Shown one piece after another: positions 11,340-23,619 of a DNA stretch of 64,000 nucleotides. The notes under the pieces are model-generated. The model did not search any database and was not told where the DNA came from. It saw only the letters and a program-made list of their open reading frames with translations. The position numbers and the translations under genes are program-made. Origin of the DNA: Larix kaempferi (lineage: Eukaryota > Streptophyta > Pinopsida > Pinales > Pinaceae); assembly GCA_027924585.1 (NCBI GenBank), contig BSBM01000370.1:24981501-25045500 (forward strand). Direction: 5' to 3'. The first letter of the stretch is position 1. Every line of letters starts with the position of its first letter.

Positions 11340-12985
11340 TCACCATATTTTGAGCAAATGGTCTATGCGATTAATAATGGACCTATGGGGTATAAGCCAC
11401 CCGGTTATGAGAAGCTCCGATCAGTTTTGGTGGACAAAGAGAAAGCACGCCTTGAGAAGGCAATGTCACCATTGAAGGCATCTTGGAGTGTGGATGGATG
11501 CTCCATTGTTATGGATAGTTGGACTAATTGTAGGAATCGTCCATTGATAGACATAATTGTCTCTTCCATCTCTGGTCCATACTTTATCAAGAAAAGAACA
11601 CTATGTTCTTAAAAGACCAATTATGCAATGTCATTGTTGAGGTGGGGCCATACAATGTCGTCCAAGTTATTACCGATGCATCCCTAGTGTGCAAAGCAGC
11701 AGGGGTAATGGTCCAAAAAGAGTACAGGTTAGTGACAAATCTGATTTTTTTTAATTTAATTTTTACATGAATTAGAATCACAAATTTGATTTTTAATTAA
11801 AAGTCTGAATTTTTCCTAATTTTTCATATTTATTCATAAATTAAAATTAGAAATCAGAAATCTAATTCTTTTTCATGTGTTCCGAAGGCATATTTTTTGA
11901 ACACCATGCGCAGTGCATTCTTTGAATAATGCATTGAAAGACATTGCAAAAATTGAATGGATCCGGTTGTTATTTGAGAATGGCCACAAAATTCAAATGT
12001 TCATATGCAACCACCACCATTCACAAGCAATTTACCGCGGGCATGCAAAAATGGAGCTTCTTAAACCCACTGATACCAAATTTGCCTCTTATTACATTCT
12101 GCTTAAACGACTTCGGAGACGAAGGGGACTTTAGCGGCCACAGTATTAGTGACATGTGGGAGCAATAGAGGCTTTCTACCTCAAATGCAACTCTGGAGGT
12201 AAAGAGGTTGATTTTGGATGATCGGTTTTGGGCTGATGTCAAATTCGTTGTGGAATTTGTAGAGCCAATTTGTGATATGCTTCGCTATGCAGACATAGAT
12301 GGTCCATGTTTAGGTGAGATTTATGAGAACATAGACTCTATATGTGAGAGGATCCAATCCATCACAAATAGGAAAAATCCTACTTTATGGCCACAATTGC
12401 AATCATTTATACATGGACAGTGGAATAAATTGAACACGCCACTTCATATGGCAGCCTATGTAGTAAATCCAAAATGGTATGATTTCACAACAAGAAGGAC
12501 TCCTTCCCAAGATAGAGAAGTGGTGAAGGGGTTTATGACCGTTGTCAAAAAGATGTATGGTTCTTCAGAAGAGGCCTCTAAGATATGATCTCAATTTTCC
12601 CAGTTTGCACATGGGTGAGGTGTCTTTCATTCACGTGATTTAAAACGGATAGGCGGAAGAAGAAGGATCCAATTGATTGGTGGTGGATTCGTGGTGCAGA
12701 TGCTCCTGAGTTGTAGCAGTTTGCGATACGGTTACTTGGGTAGGTAGTTCCTCATCTTGCTTCTGTAATAAATTTTAATTAATTTTACAAATTTACATAC
12801 TTGACTCTTCCAGTAACAATTTTCCATACATTTACTTGGACGGGTAGCTAGTTCCTCATCTTGTGAGAGGAATTGGAGCACTTATGCTTTCATACATTCA
12901 GTGAAGAGAAACAAGTTGGGTCAAAGAAAACAGAGAATCTAGTGTACACTATGTTCCCTCCTAATTTGTACATTAGGTGGATTTC
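11340..12985 (+). pseudogene. decayed hAT transposase (DUF659 type)
   Basis: Fragments in several frames follow the order of a plant hAT transposase. 11358-11612 gives a DUF659-like start with WSVDGCSIVMDSWTN, the first catalytic Asp region. VITDASLVCKAAG follows near 11670, the second Asp region. Then come HSLNNALKDIAKIEW (about 11910), 12208-12588 with CDMLRYADIDGP, and the dimerisation motif CERNWSTYAFIHS near 12860. No N-terminal BED finger is present, and stops and shifts are frequent. It is related to the transposase at 13758-16308 but much older. It fills almost exactly the space between the two inverted-repeat arms. Confidence 0.82.
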
Positions 12986-13347
12986 TTGCGAACCGCCAAG
13001 GTTGTGAACATTTACAATGTTCATCACCAGTGTTCAGAAGTTCATCAAGTCAAATTTTTGGCCCTTGTAAAATTTGCATGTCAAGACCCCCTTGGGGGAA
13101 TTGTAATAAGTTGGTCTAAGCATGGTCTTTTTATGACAGGCTTGGCTTACCTTAGGTTTATCTATCAAGGGGATACTCTAGAGTGTTTTTTCCTTAGGAA
13201 TTATGCGTTGCGCTTCAGTGACGTATAATTCCTAAGTTTTTCACTCACACCTCCAAAGCTGGAGTATTTACCTTGGTGGTCAAACCTTGGGAGGTTATTA
13301 AAGCCTAAGTGTCTATGTATTTTTACATGCTAGCCATCAGTAATAAG
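12985..13347 (-). repeat. right arm of the 1.3-kb inverted repeat, inner part
   Basis: Reverse complement of about 10900-11300. The arm is cut at 13347 by the insertion of the hAT element 13348-16836 and resumes at 16845. Confidence 0.72.
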
Positions 13348-16300
13348 CTAAGAAACCGGATTTGCTCTAACCCCCCCTCGTGTCCCGTGGGGATCGAATC
13401 GGACACGATTCGATCTCAATTCGTGTCTGATTCGATCTTCAAGCGAATCTGAAATCGAGACACGATGCAAAAGCGAATCGGACACGAAATGAAATCGAAT
13501 CCCCGACTGTCGGACATGAATCCTGAAAATAGGACACGTAAAATGCGCTAAAGTCCGGAAATGTGCGGTCGGTTTTGTTTTAAAAGCAAAATTTGAGTTT
13601 CTTTTTGTCATTTGCAAGGAAGGAGTTGGCTGAGAGTGAGTTGTATGTGCAGGTGAAGGAGATTTGAAGGCTATCCATTGTTTCCAAGCAATTCCAAGTG
13701 CATTCTGGTGGATTTGTGGAGAGGATTGCAAGCTCAACCATCACACAAGAAAAGGAATGTCTCAATCAGCTAGGGCAGGAGGAAGGGGGCAAAGGAGAGG
13801 GAGAAATGCACCATCTAGTGCCTCTCCTCCTATTCCACCAAGCACAAGCGGTTCTCCTCCGTCAAGTGCTCCATCGGCTGCTAGTGGAGCTCATTCTATG
13901 GCTCCATTTAACCCTGTTTTAGCAAGACAACAAGCCCAAGAAAAAAATACCCTTTGTGGAAGTATGTGACAAGGAAAGATGAGCCCGGGGCAAAGCTTGG
14001 TGGGGGAGGCAATGTGTCTTGGAGATGCAATTTTTGCAAGCATGAGTTCAAGAGCACATATTTCCGGGTTAAGGGCCATTTGTTGGCCCTTCCTTCTTGT
14101 GGGATTTCTTCATGCAAAGCGATGACTGTTAACCAAAGGAGGGATATGGAAAGAGAGGATAATGTTGGCTTAGGGAAGGTGGCAGCAGCAAGCAAGAAAA
14201 AAGAGGATGATCCTCTTCCATTTTTGAGGAAGTCCTCTAGCACCAAGCGTCCATTTCCACCTAGCATTCATGGGCGTGGGCGTGGGGATACTTATCAAAC
14301 AAGAAAGAGGCAATCTACAGGTGGTCCAATGGATAGGATTTTCCAACAAGAGGCGCAAGAAGAGGTAAACCTTACCATTGCATTTTTCTTCTACCTCAAC
14401 TACATCTCATTCAATGTTGCACGATCACCATTGTATTTTGAGACGGTTAAAACTATCTTGGAACGAGCTCCAAATGGTTATGTGCCTCCTGGTTCAGAGA
14501 AGCTTAGAACCACATTGTTGGTTAAAGCAAAGAAGGAGGTAGATAAAATTCTTGAGCCAATTAGATCAACATGGCCCTCATCCGGTGTGAGTATTGTTTC
14601 TGATGGATAGACAGATCCTGCACGCCATCCACTCATCAAATTCATGGTATATTCCCAAAATGGAGCGTTGTTCTTGAAAGCGGTGGATGCTCTAGGGCAA
14701 TACAAGGATGCACAATTTATGGGTGATTTATTCATCAAAACCATTGAAGAAGTAGGTGTTGAGTCGTGTGTACAAATCATCACGGACAATGCACCTATTT
14801 GCAAGGCTGCTGGCATGATTATGGAAGCTAAATATCCACAGGTATGTTCATTTTGGACACCTTTCATTTCTAATTTGCTCATTGTTTGAATTTGGTCATT
14901 GCAATGTTAGTGTTGTAGAGTCATTGATACATGCTTTTATTGCTCTTACAGGTTTTTTGGACACCTTGCATTGTCCATTCCTTGAATTTAGCACTAAAAG
15001 CCATTGCTTCGGATGTGGCATGGATTGACAACCTTATTGAGGATGCACACCATATCCGTAACTTTGTACAAAACCACACAAATGCCCTCACCATCTACAA
15101 ACAATACACACAGTTTTCATTGCTGAAGATTGCAGATACTCGGTTTGCTTCCTCATTCATCATGCTCAAGAGGTTGAGGGAGGTCAAAACCACTCTTGGG
15201 TCCATGGTGATTTCAGAGTTTTGGGCTTTTTGGAGAAAGACAGATCAGGCTGCTTTACAAAAGGTGAAGGACATGGTGTTAAATGATGGTTGGTGGGACA
15301 CGGTGGATCTTACCATTAAGATCATGGAGCGAATCATTTCTTTGTTGCGGTTTGCAGACACGGACCAGCCCATCCTAGCAAAGGTTTATGAGGGGTGGGA
15401 TTCCATGATTGAGTCCATGAGGTCCATTGTCATCGAGAATGAGTGTCCCGAGTATGGGACATCGACAGAGAACTTATGGACCATTATTCGGGATATTCTT
15501 ATCTCCAGGTGGGATAAGAATTGCACACCTTTGCATTGCTTGGCCCACTCCTTTAACCCCAAGTTCTACACTCAGGAGTGGCTCACTGGTGGATCGAGGG
15601 CCTCACACAGAGCCCCTCCTCACATGGATGCAGAGATTGCAAATGGGAGGAAGATAGCACTTAGACGGCTATTTCAGGATAGAGACATGCTTGAGGAGGT
15701 GGAGGATGGCTTTGTAGATTTTTCCACTGGCACTGAGAGATTTGGAGGCTATGATGTGCTTAAGAGATAGGGAGGGTAAGAAACCCTATGCTTGGTGGGC
15801 AACTCATGGGGCAACATCCCCTATTCTACAGAAGTTAGCCTTCAGGATCATCTCTCAAGTTACATCATCCTCTTGTTGTGAGAGGAATTGGAGCACATAT
15901 GGGAACTTGTACAGTGTGAGGAAGAGCAGGCTTGAGCAGTCCAAGGCAAAGTCGATGGTGTATGTGCACTCCAACCTTCGTCTTATTTACAGGAAGAGGG
16001 AGGAGTGGGTGGAGGGAAAGACAAAGATGTGGGATGTCTTTCCTGATGATATGGGTTTGGACAGCAGTACTGAGTTGGCATTAGCCAACATGGATCTTAA
16101 TGATCCAGTGCTCGAGCCGATCACTTTTGATGATAGTGATCGTATAGAGGGGTCATCCTCCATAGCAGCAGATGCAGGTCGTCAGATGGGCAGAGAGGAG
16201 GAGGAGGGGGAGGAGGATGAGGAGGAGGATGAGGATCAGGGCAGTGGCAGTGGCAGTGACAGTGGCAGTGATGAGTATGTTGATTCAGGCATGGAGGAGG

Positions 16301-16836
16301 ACTACTGACATATGGGATTCTCCCATCTTGATCCACCCGTTTTTGTATTTACTATTAGTCTATTTGGCATTTGCCAGTGCCCAGTGGCATTCCGACATAT
16401 ATGTATACATTTTGATTTTGATGACTTAATGAGAAATATGGTTCCGACATGCATCTATGTGTCTCATAATTCATTGTGGTTTGTGAATGACAAATGTGAA
16501 ATGTGTTGTGATTCGTGAATAATGAATACTGAATCGTGATTTGTGAATGACAATGTGTAATCTACTAATCATTAATGTGTTTTTATTCTAATTTCTATTG
16601 AATATTTCATATTTGTAAATTGTAAATGTTCTAGTTTCTAAATATTTTTGGATCTATATGTCTATATTTTTAAATATTAATATATTTTTTTTTAAAATAT
16701 ATATGTATATAAAACGTGTCCTACGTGTCCTGATTCCGGGGGTCATCGTGTCCGTGTCGGAGGGTCACTATGTCCGTGTCGGACTCTCATATTTTCGTGT
16801 CCTGCGTGTCCCGTGTCCCCGTGTCAGGTGACTTAG
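13348..16836 (+). mobile_element. hAT transposon with transposase and CGTGTCC subterminal repeats
   Basis: Perfect 8-bp target duplication GTAATAAG (13340-13347 and 16837-16844). The left end CTAAGAAACCGGAT and the inverted right end CTAAGTCACCTGAC form an imperfect terminal repeat. Both ends carry dense copies of CGTGTCC or its complement (13378-13530 and 16715-16825), the layout expected of subterminal transposase binding sites. The element is 3489 bp and contains one transposase gene with lesions. It inserted into the right arm of the older inverted repeat. Confidence 0.93.
13758..16308 (+). pseudogene. hAT transposase with BED finger, DUF659 and dimerisation domain, three lesions
   Basis: The start MSQSARAGGRGQRRGR at 13758 leads into a Ser/Pro-rich N-terminus. 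A BED zinc finger follows (WRCNFCKHEF with downstream His and Cys residues), then DUF659 with the first catalytic Asp (14602) and second Asp in ITDNAPICKAAG (14785). The C-terminal dimerisation domain has the Glu of CERNWSTYG (15880) and an acidic Glu/Asp/Ser-Gly tail. A 110-bp GT-AG intron fits at 14842-14951. Lesions are a frameshift in a run of seven A near 13937, a TAG at 14608-14610 where the family has Trp (SDGW), and a one-base shift near 15755-15765. Otherwise full length. Confidence 0.9.
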
Positions 16837-16844
16837 GTAATAAG

Positions 16845-17790
16845 TCGTATGGACATGCACTAGGTACCCTAGGAGTTTGAGTCAATTCCGAGGAAAATAA
16901 ATTTTCTCGTAAAATTAGGCCATTTTTAATGGTTTAATTGGGAAATTTCAAAGTGCAATAAAAGTATGGTCTAGAGGCAGAATTTGGCGTGGGGATGCTC
17001 ATTTTCACACTCAAAGCATCATCTTTATCCTAGGACCCACTTTTCCTAGGTTTCAGGTGATTAAATTATCACTTATGGCAATTTTTCTTAAAGAGACGAC
17101 AAAATGACATAGAAATGCTAAAGAAGCGGCCAATTGCACAAAAGGGCAAATTGTGAAAATCGAAAAAACATGTTTAAAACATGTGGGGAAAAGCTGGCAA
17201 AGTGGTTTCTCATGAAAGGCGACCTCTTTAAAGTGGATAAAGCACATGGTTTAGAAGTCAAACTTAAGGTATCAAATGTTTTAAGGTTTAATGTGGCACC
17301 ATCCTTCATCACATGGGCGACACTCCCCACGTGGAGCCATCTCTTTCGTTGGAGGAGTTTACTATGTGGGGAGGGGCGCCCCTCTTTTGAGGTGGCAGCC
17401 ACCTCATTGTCCAAGCGTGAGTCAAGGCTTAGTTAAGCCATTGTTTCCTCTTCAAATCTCTCCTTTAATTATGGAATGTGCCCCCCTCTCTCAAGCCTAC
17501 TCATGCGCCCCCTCCTTCTTGGTTCTTTTGTAAATGCAAGGCATTCTCACTCATTCCGAATGTGGATGGTGGAACCTCTGCCTTTGTACTCTGTATTGTA
17601 AATTTCTTGAATAAAGTTTGAGGACTTTGGAGGTCCATGTGGTGTAAACAATCTGCTATTGTGCATCCTGTGCTTTTACTAAGGTGATTTTGTTCTTATT
17701 ACTCTTCTTTTGTTGTAGGCTTGTTAATCTATCTAGCTTAGAAGGCTGCTACCAGCCATGGAGCAAGCATTTGTAGCCTTCAACTTGCTT
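16845..17790 (-). repeat. right arm of the 1.3-kb inverted repeat, outer part
   Basis: Reverse complement of about 10030-10890; for example TTTTTAATGGTTTAATTGGG near 16923 mirrors 10797-10816. With 12985-13347 the arm totals about 1.3 kb, equal to the left arm. On this strand AATAAAGTTTGAGG near 17612 resembles a polyadenylation signal, so the arm could be an LTR. Confidence 0.72.
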
Positions 17791-19740
17791 GTTTATGCTT
17801 TACCATTAGAGATCTAGGAGTAGCAGACAGTAGTCAGTTATACTTATGCTCTCGTAATTTCCTTTTATAAATCATACTAGATTTGACCTCGCTTGTGCAA
17901 GGTTTTGTGGTTGTGCAGGTCATCTATTTGAAGGAAGAAGTTGAGCTCAGTTGCATCCTCGTCTACCTTCGGAACCTTTTTGGATCTAAAGTTTTGTTTC
18001 TCACAGGCACCTCTTTGTCTTCATACGGTTCAAGCTTGGGCTTGAGTTTTCTCTTCCATCTCTCAAACTCAAACTTTACCCTCTTTTCAGTTATTTTGTT
18101 TCTTTACAAGTAAATTGAATCTTGAAAAGTTTTATTATTCATCATTTACTTGCTTACTATTAGATCTAAAGAAGCTTAAAATCTCCATTTTTAGTTTAGA
18201 TCTGAATGTTAGTTGCTTTAGCACTTAAAGTATAAATGTTGCATAATTTTTGTAAGTGCTAAGTTGTAGATTTTATGTAATTTTAGCTAACCTACTAACA
18301 TTTTAATAAAGTTTATTGTTGTCTGGTTTTTAAGCTTTGTGTCACAGGTAAGCGAAAACTTTTGCGAAATTTAGGAGCTTGAACCATTAAGGAAGCCCCT
18401 CCTTTATTTTATTTTTTCATACTTAGCTTGTTTCAAGCTTTAAAGTCTCTTGAATCTCGTTTTTACGAATCAAGAGCGTTCTCTGTCGGAGAGTTAAAAT
18501 TTTTAATAATTTAATAAAGAGCAGGTGGGATTATGGCTCCCACACCCCCTTCCCCCATTTTGGGGAAGCCTGTACCTGTCCCCTTTACTTTCTACTTTAG
18601 ATTAGTTTTTGCTTGCTAGATTAGTTCTTTCAATTATTGCAACTAGATCTAGATTTTTCTTTCAATTTTTACTTTACTTTATTTTGGGAATAAACTGAAT
18701 ACTAACCCCCTTGCTCTCTCGAGTTCGGTCTTCCGACCTGAAAGAGATTCTTGGGTAGATAATTAGAAAACCTTTAATCTTTTGCATCATTAGTTTTTGG
18801 TTAGTTTTTACATCTTTGTTTCTTTTTCCATAAACCGACTCGTTGCCACGAAGTATGCTCTCGCCACCACCTAAAGGCTTTGCCGATTAGTGGTGGATGA
18901 TCAGAAAGTTGACACATAGTCGTTAGTAATTAGTGTAACATTTTATTTTTGTACAAACAACTTGAATAAACCTTTTTGGCTCTCTTCCATCCACAGGTGG
19001 AACTGTAGCGCTCAATAAATTTTCACATTTTAACTAAGGACTCATATTAATAAAATTAAGGACCCTCAAATATAGTAAAAATCCAACACTCGAACATCAA
19101 ACATTGAGTGGGGAAATTTCTCAGAAGAAGTGGGAACCTCTGGAAAGTGACCTCAGGGCACCGTTAGACTACATCCTTGTTGGTGTAGTGTTGAACACGC
19201 TCTAAGACTCCGTTCCAACCTACAAGTCTACGTGAGGAGCCACCTTTGCTTGATTTCCAGACATTACTCCTTGTACCTCACGGTATATCAGGAGCTCCTC
19301 TTTTTCCCCTAATCATTTTCACCCTAATAATCTAAAATTGACCAAGAGCATTGCACAACGGTTCTCTTTACAAACAAAAAGCACTATTTTATTTTGACTC
19401 CACGGCACTGGTCTTTTTATTTGCTATATTTTAAGTTCTCTATCTTATGTCGTGAATGTATTCATAGTTATGTTGTTGATTCAATTCAAAGTTGCAATAG
19501 CTTGTGTCGATTATTAGTCCTCATTATAAAAACTCCTAAAAACGACTTACTTTCATTTGTAACAACCAAATCAATTTAAGAGCCTTAGAAACTCTTTAAT
19601 AGGGTCTACCCCCCTTGGCTTAGTTAGGAGTTTGCCTAAACGGATGAGTCAGGATCAGGTGACAACACCTGACTCGAGACTTTCCCCCCAAGGACACATT
19701 GAGTAGCTTCGAAAGATTTCTACTGCATTTCCCCCCAGGT
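17791..19740. other. unassigned, probably old retrotransposon-derived DNA
   Basis: No coding similarity was recognised. The texture (CT-rich tracts, GAACTGTAGCGCTC near 19001, a short palindrome CAGGTGACAACACCTG near 19657) suggests a decayed LTR element or leader region, but there is no second copy in the window to prove it. Confidence 0.35.
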
Positions 19741-19789
19741 GGCATTTCGGTGGCAACACACTCATAGCACATTTTGTCTCATATCTCAA

Positions 19790-20346
19790 AAAGACCCAGG
19801 ATACAAGGAGGGTCCTTTCAAGAGATGGGACCAATACACAGATGATATTATCTGTGTGGATGAGGAGACAACCAGATGGCCTTGTTGAGCTACCTCCAAT
19901 TACTATTGATGGGCAGGAGCCTCAACTTGAGAGTGATGCCTATCTGGAGAGCTTGCTGACAGAGGACCTTAGTGATGTTGACGACATTGATCCCGAGGAT
20001 GCTAATGACATGGCTTGAGGAAAGCAAATCAACTATCTTGTTCATTGTTTATTGTTTTGAACTTTATATTTCATGTCTGGAAATGCCATTGGGAAAATTT
20101 CGAATGCAATGTGATAATGGATTCATGGAGTCATGGACATATAATATTATTAATTATATAACTTCCAGTCTTCCACTTGATATCTACTAATGAGTCTATG
20201 ATTTATCAAATTTTATGTTTCAAATTTTCAATGTGAATGTTCATAGTTCAATGAATCATTGAATTTAGAATTAAGAATCATGATTCATAATTTATGAAGA
20301 AATCTGAAATATGCATGTATGATGTGGCTATGACATGTTTTATTTG

Positions 20347-20402
<56 letters not shown>

Positions 20403-20490
20403 TACCCCCAACGTACCCAAGTACCCTGTTTAAAAAAGTGGTGTCCATGTCCTCGTACCCAAGTTTCCTGGCAACTTTAGCCCTCAAACA
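19790..20490 (+). pseudogene. 3' remnant of another hAT element
   Basis: A 52-codon frame at 19860-20018 ends in the acidic tail LSDVDDIDPEDANDMA, like the C-termini of plant hAT transposases. After the stop comes an AT-rich 3' region with a long (AT)n tract, then GTACCCAAGTACCC-type repeats (20404-20465) in the place where other hAT elements here carry subterminal motifs. The 5' part is missing and the end was not defined by a target duplication. Confidence 0.55.
20349..20398. repeat. (AT)n microsatellite
   Basis: About 50 bp of uninterrupted TA repeats. Shorter AT tracts occur near 39838, 40330, 42598, 43867 and 55726. Confidence 0.97.
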
Positions 20491-21529
20491 ATGGCCAAGT
20501 AGTCTTCAAGAGAGTTGAGAAGTTTCAAAACAATCCCTCCTCCTTTGCTAGCTCAAGACTTTAATCCTTCTTTGTTCCAACCTTTGATGGGAACCTACAA
20601 TGAACAAGGAGGAAACATACATCCAAATCTTATAGTAGACTATGCATCAAGAGGGTTAGCAAATGGTTAAGCAGGATCATGTAAAAGTATGAAGATGAAG
20701 GAGATTGATTAGATTATCCACAAATACAACAATCTTCACATAATCAAACCAAGAAGATGATCAAAAAATTCTATGTTTTCTTTATACTTCGCTAAAGCAA
20801 ACAAGAAAAATCACCTTAAACCCTTGTAAAGAGCCTCCTTCCAATATGAAGAGCAAAACCCAATATCACATAAAAGAAACCATAATGAAGAGCAAAGGCA
20901 CAAGATAAATCTTAACTCTCTTCTATTCCAAGTATTCCAAGCGTCACTAATTTCTTAGCTCCAAAATTCAACCCCTTCAAATGAAGTCGACAGCTCCTTT
21001 TATAGCTAAGGAGGGCAATCTAGTGTTTCTTAGACTTGTCAAGGGTTGAATAAAAAAATACATAGTGTAGTGCTAAACCATGTCAAATAAAATCATAAAA
21101 TATTCCACTAATGCCAGGTGAAAAGTTCACCCTCCCAAGCTAGTAGAAGATGTCAAATGATGCTAATGCGCCTTCCAAGTGGAGAAAACCATGGGTCATG
21201 TCATGAGCAAAACCCATGTACGATGCCAATAACAAGAACAAAAACCATGTGCAATCTCCAAACCATGAGCCATCAAAACCATGAGAAAATACCAACAATC
21301 CAACTAGCAAGTGTGCCTCCCAAAGACAAGTGCGCCCTTCAAGATGAGCCAATCATGTGCCATGTAGGAAGAGAAGTCGATGCACCCTCCTAGGATGAAT
21401 GTCTTTATCCACATGTGTGAATAAAACTAGTGTATGCCAAATGTCAATCATCTCATGAATTTGTCTCTAAACAAATGACACATGTATAAGAGTTCCATGT
21501 CACCAAAAAAACAGTCCACTAATCACTTG
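20491..21529. other. unassigned stretch
   Basis: Nothing recognised. It is rich in CCATG and CAAACCATG-type direct repeats near 21180-21310 and contains only short frames with no similarity. Confidence 0.35.
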
Positions 21530-21625
21530 CAAGTCACTAGGAAGCCTCCACATAATCCCCAAGAGTGACTCATCATGCCAAATCATCACTGAGAATTTCC
21601 CATAATGGTTTAATTATTAACCAAA
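21530..21625 (+). repeat. dispersed repeat copy A, left fragment
   Basis: CACTAGGAAGCCTCCACATA and the following bases match the reverse complement of about 55140-55215 (copy B). The copy is interrupted by the LTR element 21626-31587 and continues at 31593. Confidence 0.7.
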
Positions 21626-21920
21626 TGTAATAAACAAAATATATATAAAATATTAAATAATAATAAACATATAAACTTATATATAATAATTAATTATTAA
21701 GTCTTGGAAGGGACACATACTTTCAAATGGTCACCATAAGTGCATCTAGATTATGTATATATTTTCGGCACTCTTATTGTATATCATCTCTTATCTATTA
21801 CAAATTCATTTTTATACTTATTCATGGATTATTTATCCTATTTACATTGGGTATTTACTTGGTAAACAGTCTAGCTAGTAGTCTTGGGTATTTACATTGG
21901 GTATTTTCTCAGTAAACAGT
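21626..21920 (+). repeat. 5' LTR of the non-autonomous LTR element
   Basis: Matches the reassembled 3' LTR (23471-23513 plus 29861-30094). A local duplication of the GGGTATTTACATTGGGTATTT segment near 21847-21915 makes the exact end uncertain. Confidence 0.75.
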
Positions 21921-21949
21921 CTAGAAAATATCAACGAAATCAAATAGAG

Positions 21950-23470
21950 TGTTGTGATGAAAAACAAGAGAGATTCCCAAGCACTTCAAAATTTATGCTT
22001 CAGTGTTATTTCAAATAAAAGGAACAATCAGAGGGAAAGATATTACTATTTCTATTGCTCCCGTTGAACACAATAATTATATTAGTGTTGAATTTGCTAA
22101 TGAGTTAGCGATTCCCGAGTCAAATATAGGTGAAAGTTAGACTTTTGGAATAAGAAAGAATATGAAATAAGCAATTTACAACTGAACATTGGAGATTATA
22201 CTAGCGTCTCACAATTCATAGTTAGATCCTTGTGGAGCAATGACGGTGACCTAATTTTGGGATTACCTTGGATAGAAACATTGGGGACTTGTATCTTAAA
22301 TGTTGAGAAGAAGTTTCAGACATTTTCTTACAAGAAGAAGAAAATCACATTGCAGGACATTAAAATGAAGTCAAATTTAGAAGTCACGTCATCTGAAGAC
22401 TTCAAAGATATATCAAAGGTGATTTCACAAGAAAATTATAAGTCAATATAACGAATACATAAATAATTCAACAAAGTTGTCGTGGACAAAGAAGAAGAGA
22501 TCTCTCGTCTAAGAGATCATAATAGCAAATTACTTATTCAAATTAAGAAAACGAAGGATAAAACACAATGCAATCAAAAGTTAGGAGAATAAATTCGAGA
22601 TCTCTAGAAAAAATTATCAGTAAAAGACGAAGAAAATTCCTCCTTAAGGAAGGGTAATCAGGAATTTCTAGAACAAATAAAAAGGTTAAGAGAAGGAGAG
22701 GAAGAGAATCAAGATACTCCAAATGAAGTCGACAAGTCAAACTATAAGGAAGAACTCTTACGCTTAAGGAGACATAATCAGGACTTACTTACACAAGTTA
22801 AGAAGCTAAAGCATTATAAGAAATCTTTACAAGAAGAGTTAGATCGCAAAGGATCATTAGTCGACAAAGCAAGGATGACTGACCCAATAGAGAAGTCATC
22901 AAATGCTCAAATTCAAACATCAAAAAAGGGAACCAATATAGAGTCAAACAACGTTCAAATTTAGAAGAATGTTTATATTGACAAATCACTACAAACATCA
23001 AGACAAGATGGTTTTGAAGAACAATCACAAAAGATTACGATGCCTTATCATCATCCAAATCATAAGAATTGATATGAACAACAATCACAAAAGATTAGGA
23101 TGCCTTATCGTCATCTAAATCACAAGAATGGATATGACCAACGACAAGGTCAAAAGGAATATAAACATGTGAGTTGTGATTTCAAAAAAGGGTGGAAACA
23201 AAATCAACAACCTGGGTGTAAGCAGAAAACGAAAAGTTCCATCCAACAAATTGTTTAGTAAAAGGTCCAAATGAAAGTTAATTTGAGATGGACGACTTCA
23301 CAAATGCTGCAACATTTTTATTCAAGGTTTAAAAGAACGCATCATCTCATTTCGTCAAGTGTCGCAGCTACAAACACAAAAGATCACGAGAAAGCGCTAC
23401 GAGCAAGAACAAGGGATAAAGTCTTCCATAGTTATGCTTTGAGGACAAAGCATTTCTAAGGGAGAGGCAA
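21950..23470 (+). pseudogene. retropepsin-like and coiled-coil internal region
   Basis: Near 22230-22451 the reading DLILGLPWIETLGTCILNVE resembles the C-terminal half of plant retroelement aspartic proteases (ILGLPW motif). An upstream fragment with ISIAPVEHNNYISVEFANEL (about 22050) would be the N-terminal half, although the catalytic DTG/DSG is not seen. From about 22480 a heptad-like Leu/Lys/Glu-rich stretch (EEEISRLRDHNSKLLIQIKK, then LRRHNQDLLTQVKKLK) predicts a coiled coil, followed by a His/Gln/Lys-rich basic tail. Several stops interrupt it. The product may have been Gag-like; this is inference. Confidence 0.6.
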
Positions 23471-23619
23471 TGTAATAAACAAAATATATATAAAAATATT
23501 AAATAATAATAAAGATCAATCACTTCCATCACAACAAAATCTAAAGAGGAACGGTCCCAGGACTCGGGCTATCGCTACCTCCCTAGGGTTTTCTCTGCTG
23601 CGCACTACAGGTCGCCGCC

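Noticed and set aside
20278-20518. Frames on both strands through the AT tract
   Set aside because: Ile-Tyr repeats encoded by the (AT)n microsatellite.
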